From: Closterium sp. Naga37s-1
Taxonomy: Eukaryota; Streptophyta; Zygnematophyceae; Desmidiales; Closteriaceae
Direction of reading: 5' to 3'
DNA length: 64,000 nt
Assembly: GCA_947471745.1 (NCBI GenBank)
Contig: CANJKZ010000172.1
Location: forward strand, 3,631,001-3,695,000
In this document: piece after piece, positions 28,203-39,400 of the stretch
Layout of the letters: every line of letters begins with the position of its first letter
How positions within the stretch are numbered: position 1 is the first letter of the stretch
Notes under the pieces: generated by a model
Told to the model about the DNA's origin: nothing
What the model saw: only the letters and a program-made list of their open reading frames with translations
The model's database searches: none
Program-made: the position numbers and the translations under genes

Positions 28203-31200
28203 TGTCAGAACTATATTGTAGGCTATAGTGGGGCACTCCTTATGGGGTACAGTATTACTAGGTTTTGCCAATACAAGCCTTGTACTGTCATGTTTCTAGT
28301 CATTCCTCCTTCTATCTTTCAAATGGTTTCAGAGCAGGTTCCCTAGTGGGAACGTTTTTTAAGGGCCCACCACGATTTTTTTCCCGCCCTGCCCGAAGCG
28401 CGCTGCCGAGCTTCCCTGCCCTGTCGCGCGCCTCGCGCCTGCCTCACCTGCGCCCTTGCACCTGCCCTGCTGTGCGCCGTCGAGCGCCTGCCCTACCCGC
28501 GCCATCGAGCGCCTGCCCTTGCTGCGGCCGCCGTCGCGCGCCTGCCCTACACGCCGTCGAGCGCCTGCCCTGCCTGCCGCCCGTCGAGCGCCTGCCCTGC
28601 CTGCCGCCCGTCGGGGCCCTGACCTCGCCGCCCGTCGCGGCCCTGCCCTGCTGGCGCCCCGTCGCGGCCCTGCTCTGCCGCCGCCTCGTCGCGGCCCTGC
28701 CCTACGGCCGCCCCGTTGCGGCCCTCACCTAACCGCCCATCACGGCCCTGCCCTGCACCCGCCCCTGGTAAGCGCTCCTGCTGCCCGTCGCGTCGCGCGC
28801 CCTTGCTGCCCGCCGCGCCGTGCGCCCCTGCAGCCCATCCCGTCGCGCGCCCCTGCAGCCCGTCGCGTCGCCCGTCAGCCCTGCCCGTGCCCGTCGCGTC
28901 GCCAGAGCGGGCTGCCCCAGCCCGCCGCGACGCTCGTCTGCCCTGCCTGCCTGCGCGCCGCCACTGCCCGCCCCGCGTCACGCCACCTCGTGCAAGCCGC
29001 CCGCACGCAGACCATTGCAGCCCGCGCGCCGCCCGTCTGCAGCCCGCGAGCCTCCCCTGTAGCCCGCGAACCGCCCCTGCAGCCAGCGCGCCTGCCTCTT
29101 GCAGCCAGCGCCCTGCCCCTGCAGCCCGCGAGCCACCCCTGCAGCCCGCGAGCCGCCTCTGCAGCGCCCAGTGCGCCATGCCAAACCCTAAAATAAATAA
29201 ATAATTATAAAAAAAAAAAGCCCTAGGTGCTGTTGCCCTAGGAGCTACTGCTTGCTGCTGCCTACTACTGCCCTTTGGCCGCGCGCCGCCTATTCCTGAC
29301 AGTGCGCCGCCTCGACCTACCCTAGTGCCTGTTCGCCGCCCTGCCTTTCTACAATGACATCTCTTCGTGGTAGCAGTGGGAGCGGTGGCGGCGGTGGTGG
29401 CAGTCTAGGCGGAGGTGCTCGGTGGGGAGTTTCTGGCGGTGGCCAGATACAGCTCCAGCGACGTCCGCGCGAGTCCCTCACGCCCCAGCAGCTTCGTGAG
29501 TGGTACGCTAGTTGGGGTTGTGGCGGCCGCCGTAGTGGCTGTCGCCCTGGAGCTGGTGAGTCGGGAGCGTCTGGCGGTGGCCAGATGCAGCTGCAGCGGC
29601 GTCCGCGCGAGACACTTACGCCCCAGCAGCTTCGTGAGTGGTACGCTCAGAGTAGAGGGTCTCGGAGTACCGTTCGCTGCCCGTACGTCATTCGCACAGG
29701 TGATCGGGCTGGTCAGGCCTGCGGGACGGTTGGTCACACACAGTCCCGCTGCTTCGCCCGTCTGAGCGACGCCTGGCGTACCGAGTTTGGCGACGAGGCT
29801 GAGCTCCCCGACTGGGTGGAGCTGCTTAGGCAGTGGGTGGATATCTTCGCTCTTGACTATGATGCTATCCTCACTGCCATGTATGCACTGCCTACTAGTA
29901 CTGAGGGTGCCTGTTACCTGTGCGTACCGCCTGACCCAGGTATAGAGCCTGCTGCTCTAGGTGCTGGTGAGGCTGCTGCTCTCGGTGCTAGTGCGTCTCC
30001 TGCTCGAGGTACTGGTGTGGCTGCTGCCCTAGGTGCTAGTGAGTCTGCTGCTCCAGGTACTGGTGAGGCTGCTCTCTCAGGTACCGTGTCGGCTCAGGTC
30101 GTGCACACTTTCACCCTTGACTCAGGTGCTTCCCGCTCCTTCTTTCGCGACTGCACCACACTCTCGCCGCTCAGTCGGCCGGTGGCAGTCTCTCTGGCTG
30201 ACCCCTCTGGGGGTCCGGTCCATGCCCACTCCTCCACGGTTCTGCCGTTCCGGCGGTCCCGTCTGGCTCACTGTCTGGCCTCCACCTCCCCTCAATCTCC
30301 ACGAACTTGGTGAGTGGAGCTGACCTTCAGGACGCGTGGGTTGACCAGTTCACTCCTGGAGGTCAGCGGGTGACCCACTGTTCGTGTGCTCGGACGGGCC
30401 GGCACCTGGCCACGTTCACCCGTCAGCCTGGGTCGAGCCTGTACACCCTGACTACCGTGTCTCCTCCGGTTGCTGAGTCTGGTCAGGTAGCTGCGTCGGG
30501 TCAGCTGTTTGCTGCAGCGTCCGGGTCTGGTCCTGAGTCTGCCCCCTGCTCGTGTCGCCTCCTGTCTCACCAAACTCTCCTCTGGCACCACCGCCTTGGT
30601 CACCCCTCCCTGCCTCGTCTTCGAGGCATGGCCTCCCGTGTCCTTGTCACTGGTCTTCCCCGGTCTCTCCCTCCCCTCCCCCCGGGGCCTGCCCCTACCT
30701 GCGTTCCTTGCGTCGAGGGGCGGCAGCGCGCCGCTCCTCACTCCTTCGAGTTTCCTCCGACAGAGGCTCCGCTGCAGACTCTCCACATGGACGTGTGGGG
30801 CCCAGCCCGCGTCCGTGGACAGGGTCACGAGCGTTACTTCTTGCTGGTTGTTGATGACTACTCGCATAACACCACAGTCTTCCCCTTGCGCCGCAAGAGT
30901 GAGGTCACTGAGGTGTTGATCGACTGGATCCGCGCTGCCCGTCTCCAGCTTAGAGAGAGTTTCGGCTCGGACTTTCCTGTTCTGCGTCTGCGCTCCAACA
31001 GAGGTGGAGAGTTTTCCTCCGACCTTCTGCGAGCCTTCTGTCGTGCGGAGGGCATCCGCCAGACGTTCACGCTTCCGGCCTCTCCACAGAAAAATGGGAT
31101 TGCTGAGCGCCGCATTGGCATGGTCATGGACGTCGCTCGTACATCCATGATCCATGCGGCTGCTCCCCATTTTCTGTGGCCGTTCGCGGTTCAGTACGCG

Positions 31201-34200
31201 GCGCATCAGCTCAACCTCCAGCCCCGGGTCTCCATGCCGGAGACCTCCCTTACTCTGCGGTGGACGGGGAAGGTTTGCGATGCGTCTGCGTTCCGTGTGT
31301 GGGGATCTCGAGCTTTCGTCCGCGACTTTTCTGCGGACAAGCTGTCCTCCCGTGCTGTTCCCTGCGTCTTCCTTGACTTACCCCCTGACGCGCCTGGTTG
31401 GCAGTTTTACCACCCCACCTCGCGCCGTGTTCTGTCCTCTCAGGACGTCACGTTTGACGAGTCGGTTCCTTACTACCGTCTCTTCCCCTACCGCACTGCC
31501 CCCCTCCCCCCCCCGCCGCTCTTCCTCGCGCCAGGTCCTCCCCCGGTAGATCCCCTCCCCCCTCAGGGTCCTGCCCCCTCAGGTGTGTCCCAGGTAGACG
31601 CAGTCGAGCCTGTCGAGGTAGCTGTTGACTCTGGTGCTGCTAGGGGTGCTGAGCCTGCGGGTGCCGGGTCTGGGGGTGCTGAGTTTGGGGGTGCTGAGCC
31701 AGGGGTTGCTGAGTCTGGGTGTGCGGAGCCTGAGGGTGCTGAGCCTGCGCGTGTGGAGTCTGGAGGTGCTGCGCCTGCGCGTGTGGAGTCTGGAGGTGCT
31801 TCGTCCCGGCGGGAGCCACCCTCTCCACAGCAGCTGCGCGAGTGGTTTGCTTGCCGCTGGAGCCGTGCTGCTGGAGCTGGTGGTGCTACGGGCGCTGGAG
31901 GTCCTGCTGCTGCTGGAGCTGCTGGGGGTTCTGGAGCCACTGGTCCCGGAGGTGCTCGTACTGGAGGTACTGGAGTTGCTGGGCCTGGTGGTGCTGCTGG
32001 GGCTGGAGCTGCTGGAGGTGCTGGAGCTGGCGGTACTACTGGACCCGGTGCAGCTGGAGGTGCTGGCCCTGGCGCTGCTGGGGCTGCTGGGGCTTCTGGT
32101 GGTCCTGCTGGAGTTGGAGCTGCTGGAGGTGCTGGGGCTGGAGGTGCTGCTGGAGCCGGTGCTCCTGGGGGTGCTGGAGTTGGCGCTACTGGAGCTGCTG
32201 GAGGTGCTGCTGGAGCTGTTGGTGCAGCAGGAGTTGGAGCTGACGCTGGGGGTGCTGGTGCTGTCCCTGCTGGTTCTGGAGGCGCTGCGCGGCCGCGGCC
32301 GTACTTCGTTCCGCTCCTTGAGCAGGTTCTTGGTCTCCCGCCTTCTACTGGTCCTGCTCCTTCCGTAGAGTGTCCACAACCTGTCCAGTCCGAGTCACAG
32401 TAACAGCCGGCCTCCCCACTGCCTGCTCCTTCTCCTTACACTGGTCCGACAGGAGGTCTTACGGAGTGTCGTGAGCCTGAGTCTCGTCCTGCGTTGCCTG
32501 TTCGCGTTGTTCGCACTGGTCGTCGTGCTCCGCGTGAGCGTCCTCCTCCTATCCCTGGCACGCACCAGATGGCTCTGCGTCCTTCCACTGCTCCACAGCG
32601 TGTCCCTCTGCCGTCTCCTCCTGCGTCCTCTCTTCCTGTCCTTGCTGACCCGGTGTCTGACTACCTTCGTGCTGCCAGTCCTACTGTCACGCGTCTCCTG
32701 GCCACTGTTGTCACTGACCCTTCCTTTGAGTCCACTGCTGCGTCTGCCTTAGTTGCTGAGCTTGTCGACTTTGCTGCTCCCTGTCGTCTAGACTACGCCG
32801 CTAGTCTTGTTGCTGAGTCTGAGTCTGTCTGTCCTCCGTCCGTCGGGGGTGAGTGTGCTCTTAGCACGGACGTCCTTGAGGACAGGCAGGAGGAGTTCCA
32901 GTGTTTTGCTGCTGCTTTCCCTCATCTCGTGTCCATGCTGCTTGCCCCTGAGGGAGATCCGGATGCACCAGACATCCCGACCCCGCGCTCTTACGCTGAG
33001 GCGATAGAGGGTCTCTACTCCTCTCAGTGGCAGACAGCCATGGACGCAGAGATGGCTTCTTGGAAGTCCACAGGCACCTACGTCGACGAGGTTCCCCCAC
33101 CTGGGGCGAACATTGTCGATGGCATGTGGATTTTCAGGGTGAAGGGGCCGCCGGGTTCTCCGCCTGTCTCCAAGGCGCGTTACGTGGCTAGAGGCTTCAG
33201 TCAGCGGCAGGGAGTTGACTAATTTCAGACCTTCTCTCCCACCCCGAAGATGATTACTCTTCGGGTACTGCTGCACGTCGCCGCTTAGTGTGACTACGAG
33301 CTGCACTCTCTTGACTTCAGCACAGCCTTCCTACAGGGCAGCCTGCACGAGGAGATCTGGCTGCGCCGCCCACCTAGCTCCACTGGGTCGTTTCCTCCTG
33401 GTACCCAGTGGAGCCTCCGGCGGCCAGTCTACGGTCTTCGCCAGGCGCCCCGTGACTAGCACGACAAACTGAGGACTACGCTTGCGGCTCTTGGGTTTGC
33501 TCCTTCCACTGGTGACCCGTCGCTGTTTCTCCGCACCGACACTACTCTGTCGCCGTTCTACATCCTCGTGTACGTCGACGACTTGGTCTTTGCTACTGCT
33601 GACACTGCTGGACTCGCCCACGTGAAGTCGGAGCTGCAGAAGAGACACACGTGCACAGACCTGGGTGAGCTGCGCAGCTATCTTGGCTTGAAGATCACCC
33701 GGGACAGAGCACGTCGCACCATTACCTTGACTCAGTCACACATGGTGCAGCAGGTCCTTCAGCGCTTTGACTTTACGTACTCCTCGCCTCAGGCCACTCC
33801 TCTGTCTACTCGCCACTCGCTCTCAGCTCTGCCTTCGGATGAGTCCGTAGAGCCGAGTGGCCCGTACCCAGAGCTTGTTGGCTGCCTCATGTACCTGATG
33901 ACCTGCACTCGACCTGACCTGACATACCTTCTTAGCATCTTGGCACGCTATGTTGCTCCTGGGAGACACCGACCAGAACACATGGATGCAGCTAAGAGGG
34001 TGTTGCGCTACCTGTGCAGTACGTCGGGCATGGGGCTCGTGCTTGGAGGACGGGCTCGAGTTGTCCTCACTGGTCACGCAGACGTTTCTTGGGTTGACGA
34101 CTTGGCTACGCAGCGGTCGTCACAGGGTTACACCTTCAGCCTTGGTTCCGGCTCTGTTTCGTGGCGGTCTACTCGCTTGTCCTCTGTTCTCAGCTCCAGT

Positions 34201-34893
34201 TGTGAGGCTGAGATCTACGCTGGGGCCATGGCTGCACTGGAGTTACGCTGGCTCACCTACCTGCTGACCGACTTGGGAGAGGCGCCTCGTTCTCCTCCAG
34301 TTCTGTACGTCGACAACAATGCCATGCTGGCCTTGTGTCAGGAGCACAGACTGGAGCACAGAACGAAGCACATTGCTCTGCGCTACTTCCTTGCTCGAGA
34401 GTTGCAGCAGCGTGGGCAGCTTCGTCTTGCTTACGTGGCCACTCGGGCCAACACTGCTGATATCTTTACCAAGGCACTTCAGCCTTGTGATCATCAGCGC
34501 TTTTGTACTATGCTAGGTCTTGTGCCTACTTGGCCTCACTTGCTCACTTCTTGACTTTGCTTGTACTGTGTTCTATATATACCTGCACCTGCATGCTTAC
34601 CCTTGCTAGGTTGAGATCACTGTCTTGCTTGTTCACCTTGATATATAACTCTGCATGTGAACTGGCCTTGTGACCTTGTCCTTGTGCTCAGAATGCGTGG
34701 TGACGTCGTGATCCACCCTGAGCTTGCCCTTGCCTTGTTCTCTTGCTTGTCCCCCACTTTGCCTATGGGGGTGTGTCAGAACCATATTGTAGCTGTAGTG
34801 GGGCACTCCTTATGGGGTACAGTATTGCTAGGTTTTGCCTATACAAACCTTGTACTGTCATGTTTCTAGTCATTCCTCGTTCTATCTTTCACA
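28203..34893 (+). mobile_element. Ty1/Copia LTR retrotransposon Copia-1 (decayed)
   Basis: The 5' LTR is 28203-28323 and the 3' LTR 34774-34893 (about 120 bp, TGTCAGAA start). The flanking 5-bp target duplication GTAGC is at 28198-28202 and 34894-34898. The primer site TGGTTTCAGAGCAGG follows the 5' LTR, as expected for initiator tRNA-Met priming. A G-rich tract CTATGGGGGTG precedes the 3' LTR. The LTRs differ at about eight positions, so this is the oldest of the three near-complete elements. A GC-rich leader (28324-29353) ends in AAACCCTAAAATAAATAA plus an A-rich tract, where Copia-3 has a gag N-terminal domain. Confidence 0.93.
29354..34554 (+). pseudogene. Copia-1 gag-pol remnant
   Basis: Order along the strand: Gly-rich start with two PQQLREWY modules; a C-x12-C-x4-H-x4-C knuckle-like segment (CPYVIRTGDRAGQACG...HTQSRC); protease TLDSGASRSFF; GAG-pre-integrase HHRLGHPS...CVPC; integrase core; Gly/Ala-rich linker with a third module; reverse transcriptase YVDDLVF; RNase H ending ANTADIFTKAL. 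Breaks: one frameshift at about 30245-30306 and in-frame stops at 32401 and at about 33221, 33286 and 33457. The second catalytic Asp of integrase is changed (SNRGGEF here, SDRGGEF in its relatives). The element cannot act on its own. Confidence 0.92.
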
Positions 34894-34989
34894 GTAGCGT
34901 GCTGGCGGCTTGTGCGCTGCTGCCTTGTTTGCGGCGCTCGCAAATTCCTGCGGCAGCCTTGTTGCGGTAGTGCGCTGGTAAATTATTGC

Positions 34990-36185
34990 GCACGCTCACG
35001 CGTTGCTGCAGTGAGCTCACGCGTTGCTGCAGTGAGCTCACGCGTTGCTGCAGTGAGCTCACGCGCTGCTGCAGTGAGCTCACGCGCTGCTGCAGTGAGC
35101 TCACGCGCTGCTACAGTGAGCTCACGCGCTGCTGCAGTGAGCTCACGCGCTGCTGCAGTGAGCTCACGCGCTGCTGCAGTGAGCTCACGAGCTGCTGCAG
35201 TGAGCTCACTGCAGTGAGCTCACGCGTTGCTGCAGTGAGCTCACGCGTTGCTGCAGTGAGCTCACGCGTTGCTGCAGTGAGCTCACGCGTTGCTGCAGTG
35301 AGCTCACACCTTGCTGCAGTGAGCTCACGCCTTGCTGCAGTGAGCTCACGCGTTGATGCAGTGAGCTCACGCGTTGCTGCAGTGAGCTCACGCGTTGCTG
35401 CAGTGAGCTCACGCGTTGCTGCCGTGAGCTCACGCGTTGCTGCGGTGAGCTCACGCGTTGCTGCGGTGAGCTCACGCGTTGCTGCGGTGAGCTCACGCGT
35501 TGCTGCGGTGAGCTCACGTGTTGCTGCGGTGAGCTCACGCGTTGCTGCAGTGAGCTCACGCGTTGCTGCAGTGAGCTCATGCGTTGCTACAGTGAGCTCA
35601 CGCGTTGCTGCAGTGAGCTCACGCGTTGCTGCAGTGAGCTCACGCGTTGCTGCAGTGAGCTCACGCGTTGCTGCAGTGAGCTCACGCGTTGCTGCAGAGA
35701 GCTCTCGCGTTGCTGCAGTGAGCTCACGCGTTGCTGCAGTGAGCTCACGCGTTGCTGCAGTGAGCTCACGCGTTGCTGCAGTGAGCTCACGCGTTGCTGC
35801 AGTGAGCTCACGCGTTGCTGCAGTGAGCTCACGCGTTGCTGCAGTGAGCTCACGCGTTGCTGCAATGAGCTCACGCGTTGCTGCAGTGAGCTCACGCGTT
35901 GCTGCAGTGAGCTCACGCGTTGCTGCAGTGAGCTCACGCGTTGCTGCAGTGAGCTCACGCGTTGCTGTAGTGAGCTCACGCGTTGCTGCAGTGAGCTCAC
36001 GCGTTGCTGCAGTGAGCTCTCGCGTTGCTGCAGTGAGCTCACGCGTTGCTGCAGTGAGCTCACGCGTTGCTGCAGTGAGCTCACGCGTTGCTGCAGTGAG
36101 CTCACGCGTTGCTGCAGTGAGCTCACGCGTTGCTGCAGTGAGCTCACGCGTTGCTGCAGTGAGCTCACGCGTTGCTGCCGTGTGC
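34990..36185. repeat. 21-bp satellite GCAGTGAGCTCACGCGTTGCT, about 56 units
   Basis: The units contain CTGCAG, TGAGCTCA and ACGCGT. Variant blocks are clustered: an ACGCGCTGCTGCAG block at 35061-35200, a GCGGTGAG block of about six units at 35425-35545, and one truncated unit at about 35205-35222. A period of 21 means all frames on both strands stay open, so long repetitive ORFs appear. Confidence 0.96.
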
Positions 36186-36494
36186 TCAGGCCTTGCTACG
36201 GCATCCCGGTTTCTCTTCTCAGGTTGCCGGTGCCTTGTTGCAACTCTCTGGCGCATTGTATCATGGCGATGCCCAGCTCGTTGCTCGCTGGAGCCTTGCT
36301 GCACACCAGCACGGTGTGTGTGACCTCAGGGGATCTATGTTTCAAACCACGCGTGTGAGTCGTCAAATTCGGTTTCTTTTGTTGCAAGACTTGCATTTCA
36401 TTCTTGTTTTGTATCAATGTTCATCGGTACTTTCATTTTGTACTTTTTTCAACACATACGTGCTTATCAAGTTCCGTTTCACAATCACGTGCTC
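36186..36494. other. Unassigned sequence between the 21-bp satellite and Copia-2
   Basis: GC content falls from left to right. I recognise no gene. It resumes after Copia-2 at 43020. Confidence 0.6.
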
Positions 36495-39400
36495 TGTCAG
36501 ACATATATGGCCTAGCCTATGTAGGCTGTAGTGGGGTAGACACTAAGGGGTACAGGTTTCTAGGGTTCCATATTTGTACCCAACTCTGTTCTAGTTCATT
36601 CATTCCTTGTTCTTATTTTCACATGGTATTAGAGCAGAATCGTTCCTAGGGCCCACCGAACGTTCCGCCCTGCCCTAACTGAAATATTTTTTTTTAAGCT
36701 GCCCCTGCAGCCGCGCTGCCCTTGCAGCCCGCGTGCTCCCCCTGCGACCGTGCTGCCCCTGCAGCCGTGCCTGCCCGTGCAGCCGTGCCTGCCCCTGCAG
36801 CCCGTGGGAGCTGCCTCTGCATCAAAGCCTGCCCCTGCAGCCCGTGGGTGCTGCCCCTGCAGCCAGCGCGCTGCCCTGCCGAGCCGCGTGTCGCCCGTGG
36901 GCGCTGCCTCTGCCCTGCCGAGCCGCGTGTCGCCCGTGGGCGCTGCCTCTGCGACTCTCGTGTCGCCCCCCGCTGCCCCGTCGCGCTGCCCTGGTAAGCC
37001 GCGCGCGACCCCCCGCTGCCCCGTCGCGCTGCCCTGGGGAGCCGCGCGCGACCCCCGCTGTCCCGTCGCGTCGCCCTGGGCAGCCGCGCTCGGCCCCCGC
37101 TGCCCCGTCGCGACGCCCTGGGGAGCCGCGCGCGGCCCCCCCGCTGCCCCGTCGCGGCGCCCTGGGGAGCCGTGCGCCGCCCCCCTCGCTGCTGCCCGAG
37201 CCACCCTGCAGCCCGCGAGCCGCCTCTGCAGCGACGAGTGCGCCCTGCCAAACCCTAAAATAAATAATTAATTAAAATAAAAAAATAAAAAAAGAGGAGC
37301 CCTAGGTGCTACTGCTGCTACTGGTGGTGGCCAGATGCAGCTCCAGCGACGTCCGCGTGAGTCCCTCACGCCCCAGCAGCTTCGTGAGTGGTACGCTAGT
37401 TGGGGTTGTAGGGGTGGCCGCGCTGCTACTGCTGCTACTGCTGTTACTGCTACTACTGCTGCTAATGCTGCTACTGCTGCTACTGCGGCTACTACTGCTA
37501 CTGCTGCTCCTAGCGGTGGCCAGATGCAGCTCCAGCGTCCGCGTGAGTCCCTCACACCCCAGCAGCTTTGTGAGTGGTACGCTAGTTGGGGTTGTCGGGG
37601 TGGCCGTAGTGGGAGTCGTCCTGGAGTGAGTAGTTCGGGAGCTTCTTGTAGTGGCCAGGTGCAGCTGCAGCGTCGTCTGCGCGCGGTCCTTTTGCCCCAG
37701 CAGCTTCGTGAGTGGTACGCTCAGCGTGGAGGGTCACGGGGTACTACTCGCTGCCCGTACGTCATTCGCACTGGTGCTCGGACTGGTCAGCCTTGCGGGA
37801 CGTTTGGCCACACAGAGTCCCGCTGCTTCGCCCGTCTGAGCGACGCCTGGCGTACAGAGTTTGGCGACGCGGCTGAGCTCCCCGACTGGGTGGAGCTGCT
37901 TGGGCAGAGGTTAGATATCTATGCTCTTGACTATGATGCTATCCTCACTGCCATGTATGCATTGCCTACTAGTGCTGAGGGTGCCTGTTACCTGTGTGTG
38001 CCGCCTGACCCCGGTATCCAGTCTGCTGCTCTAGGTACTGGTGAGGCTGCTGCTCTAGGTGCTCGTGCGTCTCCTGCTCCAGGTGTCGGTGAGGCTGCTG
38101 CTCTAGGCGCTAGTGAGTCTACTGCTCCAGGTGCTGGTGCGTCTGCTCTCTCTGGTGCTACGCCTGCTGCGGTCTTACACACCTTCACTCTTGACTCAGG
38201 GGCCTCCCGCTCCTTCTTTCGAGACCGCACCACACTCACGCCGCTTAGTCGGCCGGTTGCAGTCTCCCTGGCAGACCCCTCTGGGGGTCCTATCCTTGCC
38301 CACTACTCCACTGTCCTACCGTGTCCGGCGGCCCCTTCTGGCTCCCTGTCAGGTCTTTACCTCCCCTCGTTCTCTACGAACTTGGTGAGTGGTGCTGACC
38401 TACAGGATGCGGGGGTTGACCAGTTCACTCCTGCGAGTCAGCGAGTGACCCACTGCACGTGTGCTCGGACGGGCCGACACTTGGCCACGTTTACCCGTCA
38501 GCCGGGGTCGAGCCTGTACACACTGACTACCGAGTCTCCTCCGGTTCCTGCGTCTGGCCAGGTAGCTGCGTCGGGTCAGGTGTTTGCTGCAGCGTCCAGG
38601 TCTGGTCCTGAGTCTGCCCCCTGCTCGTGTCGTCTCCTGTCTCACCAGACTCTCCTCCGGCACCACCGCCTTGGTTACCCCTCCCTGCCTCGTCTACGAG
38701 GCATGGCCTCCCGTGTCCTTGTCTCTGGTCTCCCCCGGTCCCTCCCTCCCCTTCCCCCGGGGCCTGCCCCTACCTGCGTTCCCTGCGTCGAGGGGCGGCA
38801 GCGCGCCGCTCCTCACTCCTCCGAGTTTCCTCCGACAGAGGCTCCACTGCAGACTCTCCACATGGACGTGTGGGGCCCAGCCCGCGTCCGTGGACAGGGT
38901 CACGAGCGTTACTTCCTGCTGGTGGTTGACGACTACTCGCGTTACACCACAGTCTTCCCCTTGCGCCGCAAGGGTGAGGTCACTGAGGTGTTGATCGACT
39001 GGATCCGCGCTGCCCGTCTCCAGCTCAGAGAGAGTTTCAGCTCGGACTTTCCTGTTCTGCGTCTGCACTCCGACAGGGGTGGAGAGTTTTCCTCCGACCT
39101 TCTGCGAGCCTTCTGTTGTGCGGAGGGCATCCGCCAGACGTTCACGCTTCCGGCCTCTCCACAGCAAAATGGGATTGCTGAGCGCCGCGTTGGCATGGTC
39201 ATGGACGTCGCTCGTACGCCCATGATCCATGCGGCTGCTCCCCATTTTCTGTGGCCATTCGCGGTTCAGTACGCGGCGCATCAGATCAACCTTCAGCCCC
39301 GGGTCTCCGTGCCGGAGACCTCCCCTACTCTGCGGTGGACGGGGAAGGTTGGCGATGCGTCTGCGTTCCGTGTCTGGGGATCTCGAGCTTTCGTCCGCGA

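Noticed and set aside
29183..29192. AAACCCTAAA as an internal telomere repeat
   Set aside because: Only one unit is present, in a leader junction shared by two retrotransposons. There is no tandem TTTAGGG array.
30292..31206. 304-codon minus-strand frame, with similar ones at 38694-39281 and 46945-48033
   Set aside because: Antisense shadows of the conserved integrase region; they recur in all three Copia elements at the same place.
34986..36323. 445-codon plus-strand and 397-codon minus-strand repetitive proteins
   Set aside because: They arise because a 21-bp satellite keeps all frames open. There is no start context or non-repeat domain to support a gene.
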